Assembly: GCF_040537815.1 (NCBI RefSeq)
Contig: NZ_JBEWSZ010000004.1
Coordinates: 186,001-250,000 of the forward strand
Reading direction: 5' to 3'
Origin: Mesorhizobium shangrilense
GTDB taxonomy: Bacteria; Pseudomonadota; Alphaproteobacteria; Rhizobiales; Rhizobiaceae
Length of the DNA: 64,000 nucleotides
The notes below the pieces were generated by a model, which searched no databases, was not told the origin of the DNA, and worked only from the letters and a program-made list of their open reading frames with translations. Of the stretch, positions 33,319 through 41,435 are shown one piece after another; position 1 is the stretch's first letter, and the number at the start of each line of letters is the position of its first letter. The position numbers and the translations under genes are program-made.

Positions 33319-34371
33319 ATGAGCAGTACTGCCGACAAGAGAACAATTCCGGTGCTGGATTTTTCTCGCTACGAAGCCGATCCGGCTTCCCGCAGGGAAT
33401 TTCTCGAGGGGCTCAGGCGTGCGTCACGCGATGTCGGCTTCTTCTACCTGACTGGACATGGCATCGCGCAGTCTCTGATCGACGATGTGCTTGGCGCGTC
33501 GCGACGTTTCTTTGCCTTGGCCGACAAGGACAAGCTCCAGATCGAAATGGTCAACTCGCCGCATTTTCGCGGCTACAACCGGGTCGGCCAGGAACTGACG
33601 AAGGGCCAGAAGGACTGGCGCGAGCAGGTCGACATCGGCTCGGAAGCGCCGGCGCTGCCGCGCAATGCGAACCTGCCGGCGTGGACGCGTTTGCAGGGGC
33701 CGAACCAATGGCCGTCAGCCTTGCCGGAACTGAAGCCGCTTCTGCTGGAGTGGCAGGATCGCCTGACCGACCTTTCGACGCGCCTGCTGAAGGCCTTCGC
33801 AATTGTCCTGGAGCAGGACGAGAACGCTTTCGAAACCATCTATGCCGGCACGCCCAACCATCTCATCAAGATCATTCGCTATCCCGGCCGGGACTCGACC
33901 AAGAGCGAGCAGGGCGTCGGCGCACACAAGGACAGCGGCTTCCTGACGCTTCTGCTGCAGGAAAGGCAGAAGGGGCTGCAGGTCGAGGCCGCCGACGGCG
34001 ACTGGATCGACGCCGAGCCGCGCGCCGGCACCTTTGTCGTCAATATCGGCGAACTGCTGGAAATGGCGACCGATGGCTATTTGAAGGCCACTATGCACCG
34101 GGTCGTGACACCGCCGGCCGGCACCGACCGGCTGTCGGTCGCCTTCTTCCTCGGCGCGCCTTTCGATGCCGAGATTCCGCTGCTTGACCTGGCGCCGCAC
34201 CTGAAAGCGCAGGCGAATGGCGTCACCCGCGATCCCCAAAATCCGCTCTACCGCAACTCCGGGCAGAACGCGCTCAAGAGCCGCCTGCGCTCGCATCCCG
34301 ATGTCGCGCGTCGCCATCACGTCGATCTGCTGGCCACCCAGGCCAGAACCGAAGCCGTACCCGTTGCCTGA
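33319..34371 (+). CDS. Isopenicillin N synthase-family Fe(II)/2-oxoglutarate dioxygenase (copy 1)
   Basis: The 350-aa protein has a DIOX_N domain (residues 10-130, DVGFFYLTGHGI) and a 2OG-Fe(II) oxygenase jelly roll (about 175-285). Iron ligands are His and Asp in GAHKDSGFL and His in ATMHRVV; RLSVAFF carries the Arg that binds the co-substrate. Around 60-65 percent identity by eye links it to the gene at 38951. It is the first gene of a seven-gene operon with metY and a sulfonate-type transporter, which suggests oxidative attack on an imported sulfur compound. Substrate is unknown and not necessarily related to beta-lactam synthesis. Confidence 0.88.
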   Translation: MSSTADKRTIPVLDFSRYEADPASRREFLEGLRRASRDVGFFYLTGHGIAQSLIDDVLGASRRFFALADKDKLQIEMVNSPHFRGYNRVGQELTKGQKDWREQVDIGSEAPALPRNANLPAWTRLQGPNQWPSALPELKPLLLEWQDRLTDLSTRLLKAFAIVLEQDENAFETIYAGTPNHLIKIIRYPGRDSTKSEQGVGAHKDSGFLTLLLQERQKGLQVEAADGDWIDAEPRAGTFVVNIGELLEMATDGYLKATMHRVVTPPAGTDRLSVAFFLGAPFDAEIPLLDLAPHLKAQANGVTRDPQNPLYRNSGQNALKSRLRSHPDVARRHHVDLLATQARTEAVPVA

Positions 34372-34401
34372 CCGCTGCAACCCTTCAGGAAGGAACAACC
34401 G

Positions 34402-35727
34402 ATGACCCTCGAAAACCTGTCGCCCGAGACCCTGGCCCTGCACGGCGGCTCCTGGCGCGCCGATCCCAGCAACGGTGCGGTTGCCGTGCCGATCTACCAG
34501 ACCACGTCCTACCAGTTCCAGGACACCGCCCATGCCGACCGGCTGTTCGCGTTGGATGAGATCGGCCATATCTACACGCGCGTGTCGAACCCGACGCAGG
34601 ACGCGCTGGAGACCCGCATAGCGGCGCTGGAAGGGGGCGCGGCTGCCCTTCTTCTCTCCTCCGGCCAGGCGGCTTCAGCCTATTCGGTGCTGAACCTTGC
34701 CGGTGCCGGCGACAACATCGTCTCCGCCACCGATCTCTATGGAGGCACCTGGGCGTTGTTTGCCGCCACGCTCAAGCATCTGGGCGTGGAAGTGCGGTTC
34801 GTCGATCCGTCCGATCCCGAGAACTTTCGCCGCGCCACCGACGAGCGGACACGCGCATACTATGCGGAATCGCTGCCCAATCCGAAGCTGCAGGTGTTCC
34901 CGATCAAGGAAGTCGCCGACATCGGCCGTTCACTCGGCGTGCCGCTGATCATCGACAACACCGCGGCGCCGCTGATCATCAGGCCGTTCGACCACGGCGC
35001 CGCGGTGGTGGTCTATTCGGCGACGAAATACATCGGCGGCCACGGCACATCGATCGGCGGCATCGTCATCGATGGCGGCAATTTTCCATGGGAAGACCAT
35101 GCCGGGCGTTTCCCGACACTGAACCAGCCCGATCCAAGCTATCACGGTAAGGTCTGGGTCGAGGCTGCCAAGCCGCTTGGTCCCGTGGCCTATGTACTGC
35201 GCATCCGGACCGTGCTTCTGCGCGATGTCGGCGCGGCGATCAGCCCGTTCAATGCCTTCCAGTTGCTGCAGGGCCTGGAGACGCTGCCATTGCGCATCCG
35301 CCAGCACAGCGAGAATGCGATCAAGGTGGCGGAGTATCTGCGCGATCATCCCAAGATCGGCAATGTCATCTTCCCGCGCTACCAGACCGGCGAGAGCAAG
35401 CGCCGGGCTGAAGCTTATTTCCGGTCGGGCAGCTATGGCGCGCTCGTCGGCTTCGAACTGAAGGATGGCCGCGAGGCGGGGCGTTCCTTCATCAACGGAC
35501 TGAAACTGCTCTACCACGTCGCCAACATCGGCGACGCGCGCTCACTGGCCATCCATCCGTCAACCACGACGCATTCGCAGCTGTCGCCTGAAGAGCAGCT
35601 CGCGACCGGGGTCACGCCCGGTTACGTCAGGCTCTCCATCGGCATCGAGCATCCCGACGACATCATCCGCGATCTCGAACAGGCGCTCGATCAGGTCGCC
35701 GGCGACCGCGAGTTGAAGGCCGCGTAG
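34402..35727 (+). CDS. metY: O-acetylhomoserine sulfhydrylase-type PLP enzyme
   Basis: The 441-aa Cys/Met-metabolism PLP enzyme has the cofactor Lys in VYSATKYIGGHG (near residue 209), phosphate-binding LLSSGQAASAY near 90, and a late NIGDARSLAIHPSTTTHSQL-type block (in part) that is characteristic of MetY. It condenses O-acetylhomoserine with sulfide or methanethiol to give homocysteine or methionine. Sitting between a dioxygenase and a sulfonate-type transporter, it could capture the sulfide or thiol released by the pathway. Length fits MetY (420-445 aa). Confidence 0.9.
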   Translation: MTLENLSPETLALHGGSWRADPSNGAVAVPIYQTTSYQFQDTAHADRLFALDEIGHIYTRVSNPTQDALETRIAALEGGAAALLLSSGQAASAYSVLNLAGAGDNIVSATDLYGGTWALFAATLKHLGVEVRFVDPSDPENFRRATDERTRAYYAESLPNPKLQVFPIKEVADIGRSLGVPLIIDNTAAPLIIRPFDHGAAVVVYSATKYIGGHGTSIGGIVIDGGNFPWEDHAGRFPTLNQPDPSYHGKVWVEAAKPLGPVAYVLRIRTVLLRDVGAAISPFNAFQLLQGLETLPLRIRQHSENAIKVAEYLRDHPKIGNVIFPRYQTGESKRRAEAYFRSGSYGALVGFELKDGREAGRSFINGLKLLYHVANIGDARSLAIHPSTTTHSQLSPEEQLATGVTPGYVRLSIGIEHPDDIIRDLEQALDQVAGDRELKAA

Positions 35728-35784
35728 GAATTTTGCCGGCAAACAGAATTGCTGGTTCACATCGTCCGATCACTGGAGGGGATT

Positions 35785-36819
35785 ATGACTTCAAGCAACA
35801 AGACCAATGCACTATCGAAGATCTCGCGGCGCGGTGTGCTGCGCGCCGCCGGCGCACTCGGCGTGGGCGCCGCGGCGGCCGGCTTGCTCGCCAGGCCGAC
35901 CAGCTACGCGATCGCCGGCAACGCCACCAAGGTGCGGCTGTCGTGGACCGAATTCGCGGCCTGCCATTCGCCGATCGCCTTCGCGCTTTCGAAGGGCATC
36001 TATGCCAAGCATGACCTCGATATCGATCTCTACTACCAGGGCGCCAGTGGCCAGACACTGATCCAGTCGATCGCCACCAACAAGACGGATGCCGGTGCGG
36101 GCCTCCTGTACGACTGGGTCAAGCCGCTCGAGCAGGGGCTGGACGTCAAGCTGTTCGTCGGCTCGCATGGCGGCTGCACGCGGCTCTTGGCATCCAAGGC
36201 CTCCGGCGTCACCACGCTCGAGGGCCTGAAGGGCAAGACCATCGTCTCCTACGATGTCGCCAGTCCGCCCAAGCACTCCTTCCAGGTCGCGCTGGCCAAG
36301 GCCGGCCTCGATCCCAACAACGACGTCAACTGGACCAACGTGCCTTTCGATCTCGTGGGCGAGACGGTTGGCAAGGGCCAGGCCGATGCGCTGGCGCATC
36401 TCGATCCATGGGCCTACGCGCACAAGAAGAAGTTCGACCTGGTGGAGGTCGCGAACACGCAAACCGGCTCCTTCGAGGGTGCGGTCTGTTGTGTGCTTGG
36501 AGTCAATTCCGCCTTCCTCGACGCCAACAAGGACGCCATCCGGCGGCTGGCCGAAGCCGATATCGAGATTCACGAATACGCATCGGCGCATCCCGATGAG
36601 GTTGCCAAGTGGTTCGTCGACAATCTCAATCCCGGCTTCCCCTTCGAGGATATTCGCGACCAGATTTCCTCATGGGTGCTGCACAACCATCCGGTCGGCA
36701 AGGACCTGCAGGATCAGGTCAAGCATGCCGCCGCCGATCTGTCGCTGATCAAGGTGCTCGATCCCACAACCGATCCAGCGGAGCTCGCAAGCCGCGTGAC
36801 AGTCGACATTCTCGCCTGA
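35785..36819 (+). CDS. Sulfonate-type ABC transporter substrate-binding protein
   Basis: The 344-aa product is an SsuA/TauA/NMT1-type periplasmic binding protein. It carries a twin-arginine signal (SRRGVLRAAGALGVG) ending near TSYAIAGN. Core blocks are FALSKGIYAKHDLDID, LKGKTIVSYD and GETVGKGQADALAHLDPWAY. GGAGG lies 7 bases before the ATG at 35785, so the earlier in-frame ATG-like start at 35749 is not needed. It probably captures an aliphatic sulfonate or a related sulfur compound in the periplasm. Confidence 0.88.
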   Translation: MTSSNKTNALSKISRRGVLRAAGALGVGAAAAGLLARPTSYAIAGNATKVRLSWTEFAACHSPIAFALSKGIYAKHDLDIDLYYQGASGQTLIQSIATNKTDAGAGLLYDWVKPLEQGLDVKLFVGSHGGCTRLLASKASGVTTLEGLKGKTIVSYDVASPPKHSFQVALAKAGLDPNNDVNWTNVPFDLVGETVGKGQADALAHLDPWAYAHKKKFDLVEVANTQTGSFEGAVCCVLGVNSAFLDANKDAIRRLAEADIEIHEYASAHPDEVAKWFVDNLNPGFPFEDIRDQISSWVLHNHPVGKDLQDQVKHAAADLSLIKVLDPTTDPAELASRVTVDILA

Positions 36820-36832
36820 CGGGACCTGGGTC

Positions 36833-37834
36833 ATGAGTGCAGCGGTCGACAAGGAGACAGCCGGCAAAAGTATTTCCACTGCTTTTGCCGGTCCCGTGTG
36901 GAAGCACGGGCTTTACGCGGCCGCCGCCTGGTTGCTCGCTGCCATCGTGACGGTGGCGTTTCCCGATGTCGTGCCGTGGGGCAGCCGCGATGTCTTTGTC
37001 GGATTGCTGGTCATCGGCGCGGTGGCACTCGCGGGCCTAGCCTTCAGCATCGAAAAACTTGGCGGCTTGGGTCGCGGTGTCATCCACTACGGTCCCTGGC
37101 TGATCGCGCTTGGTCTCTGGTTCGCCCTGTGGGAGTTGATCACGGCCAAACTCGGCTGGATGCCGAAACCGTTCTTCTCGCCACCGCACGGCCTGCTGCA
37201 TGTCTACATCGTCGACTGGCAGCGCATCCTCATCTGCATCGCCTACACGGCGCGGCTTTGGACGATCGGCTTCTTCAGCGGCATCATCGTCGGCTTCATC
37301 GGCGGCGTGGCGCTCGGCTGGTCGAAGACCTTCGCTTATTGGGGCATGCCCATTCTGAAGCTGATCGGCCCGGTGCCGGCGAGCGCCTGGATTCCGGCGA
37401 CGTTCTTCCTGTTCCCGACGACGTTCGAGGCGAGCCTGTTTCTGGTCGCGCTGGCGTCGGGCATCCCCGTTGCGATCCTCACCGCGTCGGGCGTCAACTC
37501 GGTCAACCGCTCCTTCTACGACGTGGCGCGCACGCTTGGCGCCAACAGCCGGTATCTGGTTCTGCGCGTGGCGATACCCGCCGCTTTGCCGCATGTCTTC
37601 GTCGGCCTGTTCATGGGGCTATACTATTCGTTCGCCGTCCTGGTGGTCGCCGAAATGCTCGGCGCCAAATACGGCCTTGGCTGGTACCTGCAGTTCCAGA
37701 CCGCCTATTCGGCTTACGCCAATGTCTACGCCATGCTGATCATCATGGCTCTGCTCTGCTCGGGTCTGGTCAAGCTGCTGTTCGTCGTGCGCGACCGTTT
37801 GCTCGGCTGGCAGAAGGGGGTCGTGCAATGGTAG
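36833..37834 (+). CDS. Sulfonate-type ABC transporter permease (SsuC family)
   Basis: The 333-aa inner-membrane protein is longer than usual for SsuC (about 260 aa). It has two N-terminal extra helices (about residues 25-70) before the standard BPD_transp_1 permease with the EAA loop VARTLGANSRYLVLRVAIPAALP (in part) and the SsuC-type PVPASAWIPATFFLF block. Its stop overlaps the ATPase start by seven bases. It forms the channel for the binding protein encoded just upstream. Confidence 0.9.
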   Translation: MSAAVDKETAGKSISTAFAGPVWKHGLYAAAAWLLAAIVTVAFPDVVPWGSRDVFVGLLVIGAVALAGLAFSIEKLGGLGRGVIHYGPWLIALGLWFALWELITAKLGWMPKPFFSPPHGLLHVYIVDWQRILICIAYTARLWTIGFFSGIIVGFIGGVALGWSKTFAYWGMPILKLIGPVPASAWIPATFFLFPTTFEASLFLVALASGIPVAILTASGVNSVNRSFYDVARTLGANSRYLVLRVAIPAALPHVFVGLFMGLYYSFAVLVVAEMLGAKYGLGWYLQFQTAYSAYANVYAMLIIMALLCSGLVKLLFVVRDRLLGWQKGVVQW

Positions 37835-38619
37835 CCGCTGCCGCCGTTCGCGTCGCATCCGCAAACACCACCGGCCTTGCCATCGATTTCCAGGGCGTCT
37901 CGCATCAGTACGATCTCGACGGCCAACCCTTGGCGGTCTTGCGGCAGATCGATCTGACCGTGGCGCCAGGTGAGTTCGTGGCGCTGCTCGGGCCCTCCGG
38001 CTGCGGCAAGTCGACCTTGTTGCGGCTGGCCGCAGGGTTGGAACAGCCGACCAGCGGCGATGTGCTGGCGGACGGAGCAATCGTCGCCAAGCCGGATCCG
38101 TCGCGCGTGCTGGTGTTCCAGGATCCGACGCTTTTTCCTTGGCGTAGCGTTCGCGACAATGTCGCCATCGGGCCGGAGGCACGTGGCGTGCTGGCCAGCA
38201 GCCAGAAGCGGATCGACGATGCGCTTCGCCTGGTCAAGCTCGACGCGTTCGCCTCCGCCTTTCCGCACCAATTGTCCGGCGGCATGGCGCAGCGTGCGGC
38301 GCTTGCACGCGCGCTGGTCAACGACCCGCGCCTGCTGCTGCTCGACGAGCCGCTGGGACGGCTGGACTCGCTGACGCGGCTGACCATGCAGGAAGAACTC
38401 CTGTCGCTGTGGCGGCAGGCCGGATACACGGTCATTCTCGTCACGCACGATGTCGAGGAAGCCCTGCTCCTGTCCGAGCGTATCATCGTGCTCAGCGAGC
38501 GCCCGGCGCGCATCAAGGCGGAGGTTGTGGTCGACCTGCCGTGCCCACGACGGCGCGACGATCCGCGCATCGTCGCCCAGCGCCAGCACATCCTCGAAAT
38601 TCTTGGGTTCGCAGCATGA
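37828..38619 (+). CDS. Sulfonate-type ABC transporter ATPase (SsuB family)
   Basis: The 263-aa ATPase has Walker A GPSGCGKST (near residue 57), Q-loop FQDPTLFPW, signature LSGGMAQR, Walker B LLLLDEPLG and the switch His in VTHDVEEAL. These are typical of SsuB/TauB/NrtD. The ATG at 37828 overlaps the permease stop. The chain ends just as the next ATG begins (ATGA), showing tight coupling. Confidence 0.92.
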   Translation: MVAAAAVRVASANTTGLAIDFQGVSHQYDLDGQPLAVLRQIDLTVAPGEFVALLGPSGCGKSTLLRLAAGLEQPTSGDVLADGAIVAKPDPSRVLVFQDPTLFPWRSVRDNVAIGPEARGVLASSQKRIDDALRLVKLDAFASAFPHQLSGGMAQRAALARALVNDPRLLLLDEPLGRLDSLTRLTMQEELLSLWRQAGYTVILVTHDVEEALLLSERIIVLSERPARIKAEVVVDLPCPRRRDDPRIVAQRQHILEILGFAA

Positions 38620-38948
38620 CCGCGCGCACCACAGTGCGAAAACTGCTTTCTCTGCGCTGGCTGGAAGCGATGGGGATTGCACTGACACTCGTCGCCCTCG
38701 TCTGGTGGGCGATCGTCTACGCACAGGTCATGTCGAATACCGGATTTCCAATCGAGCGCACTTTGCCTTGCCTGCTCAACACCTCCGACCGCTGCTCGCT
38801 CGCCATGTCGCTGTGCAAGAACTGGCATTTCCTCGGCATCAAGCGCTATTCGCCGGAACTGTTGTGGACGGGCGCAATTGTCTCCAGTCTTGCGTTTCTC
38901 CTGGGAAGCTTCATGCAAAATCCGAGGCAGAGAAAAGAAGGAACCTGA
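38616..38948 (+). CDS. Small two-helix membrane protein in the sulfonate operon
   Basis: The 110-aa protein overlaps the ATPase stop (ATGA) and ends 2 bases before the next gene, so it is firmly in the operon. Two TM helices are visible: residues about 17-38 (MGIALTLVALVWWAIVYA) and 82-100 (LLWTGAIVSSLAFLLGS). The periplasmic or cytoplasmic loop between them carries three Cys (LPCLLNTSDRCSLAMSLCKNW) and several basic residues. No family is recognised. It could be an accessory transporter subunit or a redox-active membrane partner of the dioxygenase. Confidence 0.75.
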   Translation: MTARTTVRKLLSLRWLEAMGIALTLVALVWWAIVYAQVMSNTGFPIERTLPCLLNTSDRCSLAMSLCKNWHFLGIKRYSPELLWTGAIVSSLAFLLGSFMQNPRQRKEGT

Positions 38949-38950
38949 CC

Positions 38951-39970
38951 ATGCCCAGAATTGTGCCGGTGCTCGACCTCAGCCGTCTCGAACAAGGTGC
39001 CTCCGAGCATCGCACCTTTCTGCTGGACCTGCGCACGGCGGCCCGGGACGTCGGCTTCTTCTACCTCAGCGGCCACGGAATATCCGCCTCGGAGATCGCC
39101 GAAGTCCTCGATGCCTCGCGTCGCTTCTTCGCCTTGCCGGAGGCCGACAAGCTGGCGATCGAAATGGTCAGATCCCAGCAGTTTCGCGGCTACACCCGTG
39201 CCGGTGGCGAACTGACCAAGGGCGCGGCTGACTGGCGCGAGCAGCTCGACATCGGCGTCGAGCGCCAGCCCATACCGCAAGGGCCGGGCGTGGCGCCGTG
39301 GACACGGCTGCAAGGGCCGAACCAGTGGCCGGCGGCATTGCCGGACCTCAAGCCGGCGCTGCTCGCATGGCAGGCCAAGGCGACGGCGGTGGCGATCCGT
39401 CTGCTGAAAGCCTTCGCGCTGTCGCTCGACCAGCCCGAGGATGCATTCGACACGATCTACCGCGACTCGCCCAACCATCGCATGAAGATCGTGCGCTATC
39501 CCGGCCGTGACGCGACGGGCGGCGATCAGGGCGTCGGCGCGCACAAGGACGGTGGTTTCCTCACGCTCCTGCTGCAGGACGACAACAAGGGGCTGCAGGT
39601 CGAATATGACGGCAGCTGGGTGAGCGTCGACCCGATCCCCGGAACGTTGGTCGTCAACATCGGCGAACTGCTCGAACTGGCCTCGAACGGCTATCTGCGC
39701 GCCACCGTTCATCGCGTTGTGACGCCGCCCGCCGGCGTCGAGCGGATTTCCGTTCCCTTCTTCTTCAGCGCGCGGCTGGACGCGACCATCCCGCTACTGA
39801 ACCTGCCTGAGGAATTGGCGGCCGAGGCACGCGGACCGGCAAGCGATCCGGACAATCCGTTGTTCCGCGACGTCGGGACCAACGTTCTCAAGAGCCGCCT
39901 GCGTTCACATCCCGACGTGGCGCGCCGCCACTATGCGGACCTGCTGGAGGCCGGAGCGGTGGGCTCCTGA
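38951..39970 (+). CDS. Isopenicillin N synthase-family Fe(II)/2-oxoglutarate dioxygenase (copy 2)
   Basis: The 339-aa paralogue of the gene at 33319 has the same DIOX_N block (DVGFFYLSGHGIS), iron ligands in GAHKDGGFL and ATVHRVV, co-substrate Arg in RISVPFF, and a matching C-terminus LKSRLRSHPDVARRH. The two copies bracket metY and the transporter genes. The ATG at 38951 is 2 bases after the membrane-protein stop. Conservation of all active-site residues in both copies indicates two working enzymes, perhaps acting on successive or different substrates. Confidence 0.88.
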   Translation: MPRIVPVLDLSRLEQGASEHRTFLLDLRTAARDVGFFYLSGHGISASEIAEVLDASRRFFALPEADKLAIEMVRSQQFRGYTRAGGELTKGAADWREQLDIGVERQPIPQGPGVAPWTRLQGPNQWPAALPDLKPALLAWQAKATAVAIRLLKAFALSLDQPEDAFDTIYRDSPNHRMKIVRYPGRDATGGDQGVGAHKDGGFLTLLLQDDNKGLQVEYDGSWVSVDPIPGTLVVNIGELLELASNGYLRATVHRVVTPPAGVERISVPFFFSARLDATIPLLNLPEELAAEARGPASDPDNPLFRDVGTNVLKSRLRSHPDVARRHYADLLEAGAVGS

Positions 39971-40064
39971 GCGCATTGCGACAAAGCTGAGCATGAATTT
40001 CGCCATCTTGGCCGATCTTTGGAATGGAATTCGTCGCCAAAGCGCGCAAATGAGCTCACAAAGG

Positions 40065-40167
40065 TAAAATCGTTCGGTGGTCTCCTCCCATTCCACCGGA
40101 CGGTGTTCCCCTCTGAAGGTTTGAACCTTCTTTTGGCCGGGCCGCATTCGAGCCCGGCCATTTTTTT
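40065..40167 (+). ncRNA. Probable suhB/alpha-r14-type small RNA
   Basis: Three consecutive hairpins are visible. CGGTGG-tctcctcccatt-CCACCG (40075-40098) exposes an anti-Shine-Dalgarno CUCCUCCC loop. GAAGGTT-TG-AACCTTC follows (40115-40130). GGCCGGGC-N9-GCCCGGCC with T7 (40135-40167) is a strong intrinsic terminator. This layout and the CUCCUCCC loop match what I recall of the rhizobial alpha-r14 (suhB) trans-acting sRNA family. The 5' end is approximate. The same terminator might also close the dioxygenase operon. Confidence 0.68.
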
Positions 40168-40299
40168 ACCCGTCGCCTTTCGCGCCGCGCCCGGGCCAAC
40201 CAGTCCGTGAGACAGGGCGGTCCACATTCTCCAACGATGCTCGTTTTCGAGGCAATCCGCTTTCAGTCCTGGCTGAAAATTGGATTGCCGTTCCTTAGT

Positions 40300-40321
40300 C
40301 TACAAAAATTATAGAGTTAAC
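40300..40321 (+). promoter_or_regulatory. LysR-type box (CTA-N9-TAG) before the amino-acid-type transporter
   Basis: CTACAAAAATTATAGAGTTAAC repeats the arrangement seen at 33170-33191: CTA, nine bases, TAG, then AGTTAAC (13 of the last 14 positions from TTATAGA onward agree apart from one base). It lies 74 bases upstream of the start at 40395. Two such sites before separate operons of the same island suggest a shared regulator. Confidence 0.5.
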
Positions 40322-40394
40322 TTCGAGGCAGTCGAACAAGGCGGGGGACCTGCTGCAACTCGGCTGACAACAACCAATCCCAGGAGTGACTGAC

Positions 40395-41429
40395 ATGACG
40401 ACAACAACGCGGCCCGCGGCCCGCTGGAAGGCGGCGCTGGCGACAACGCTGGTGGTGGCGGCTGGATTGTTTACGACCGCGACCCAGGCCGGCCCGACGC
40501 TCGATAAGATCAAGCAGCGCGGCTCCATCAAGGTCGGCGTCGGCACGACCCCAGGCTTCTTCGCGCCGGACAGCAACGGTCGCTGGCAGGGTTTCTTCGT
40601 CGACTACGGTCGCGCGCTGTCGATCACCGTCTTCGGCGATCCGGACAAGGTCGAGTTCACCAATTCCTCGCCGCAGCAGCGCCTGCCCGCGCTCCAGGCC
40701 GGCGAATTCGACGTGCTGCTGTCGGGCGTGACGGTGACGATCACGCGCGCCTTCCAGCTCGGCTTCCATTTCGGCCCAACGGTTTTCTATGACGGGCAGG
40801 GCATCCTGGTGCGCAAGGATCTCGGCGTGACCAAGGCGGCCGACCTCGACGGCGCCACGATCGGCGTTCAAAGCGGCACCACCGGCGAATTGAACATCGC
40901 CGACTTCTTCCGCAAGACCGGCAAGAAATTCACCCCGGTCACGATCGAGGACACCGGCGAATTCACCAACGCGCTGGAAACGTCGCGCGTCGATGCTATC
41001 ACGCAGGATTCGTCCGATCTCGTCGGCAAGCGCACCCAGCTGAAGAAGCCCGACGACTACATCATCCTGCCCGAGCGGCTGTCGAAGGAACCGCTCGCAC
41101 CGGCGATCGCCGGCGGCGACGACCGCTGGCTGGAAATCGTCAACTGGACGGTCAACGCAACCATCCAGGCCGAGGAATGGGGCATCACCAGCAAGAATGT
41201 CGACGAGTTCCTCAAGTCGCCAGACCCGGCCATCCAGCGCTTTCTCGGCGTCGACCCTTCGCTTGGCCAAGCCATCGGCCTCGATCCGAAATTCGCCTAC
41301 AACATCATCAAGACGGTGGGCAATTACGGTGAGATCTACGACCGCAACTTGAAGCCGCTCGGCTGGGAGCGCGGCTACAACAATTTGTGGACGAATGGCG
41401 GTCTGCTCTACTCGCCGCCGTTCCGCTGA
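40395..41429 (+). CDS. Polar amino-acid-type ABC transporter substrate-binding protein
   Basis: The 344-aa binding protein of the SBP_bac_3/AapJ group has a signal peptide ending near TATQAGPT. The mature part opens LDKIKQRGSIKVGVGTTPGFF and carries VEFTNSSPQQRLPALQAGEFDVLLSGVTVT-like ligand-site blocks. The ATG at 40395 has CAGGAG eight bases upstream, better than the GTG at 40386. AapJ binds broad-range L-amino acids; in this island a sulfur amino acid is plausible. Confidence 0.88.
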   Translation: MTTTTRPAARWKAALATTLVVAAGLFTTATQAGPTLDKIKQRGSIKVGVGTTPGFFAPDSNGRWQGFFVDYGRALSITVFGDPDKVEFTNSSPQQRLPALQAGEFDVLLSGVTVTITRAFQLGFHFGPTVFYDGQGILVRKDLGVTKAADLDGATIGVQSGTTGELNIADFFRKTGKKFTPVTIEDTGEFTNALETSRVDAITQDSSDLVGKRTQLKKPDDYIILPERLSKEPLAPAIAGGDDRWLEIVNWTVNATIQAEEWGITSKNVDEFLKSPDPAIQRFLGVDPSLGQAIGLDPKFAYNIIKTVGNYGEIYDRNLKPLGWERGYNNLWTNGGLLYSPPFR

Positions 41430-41435
41430 GAACCG

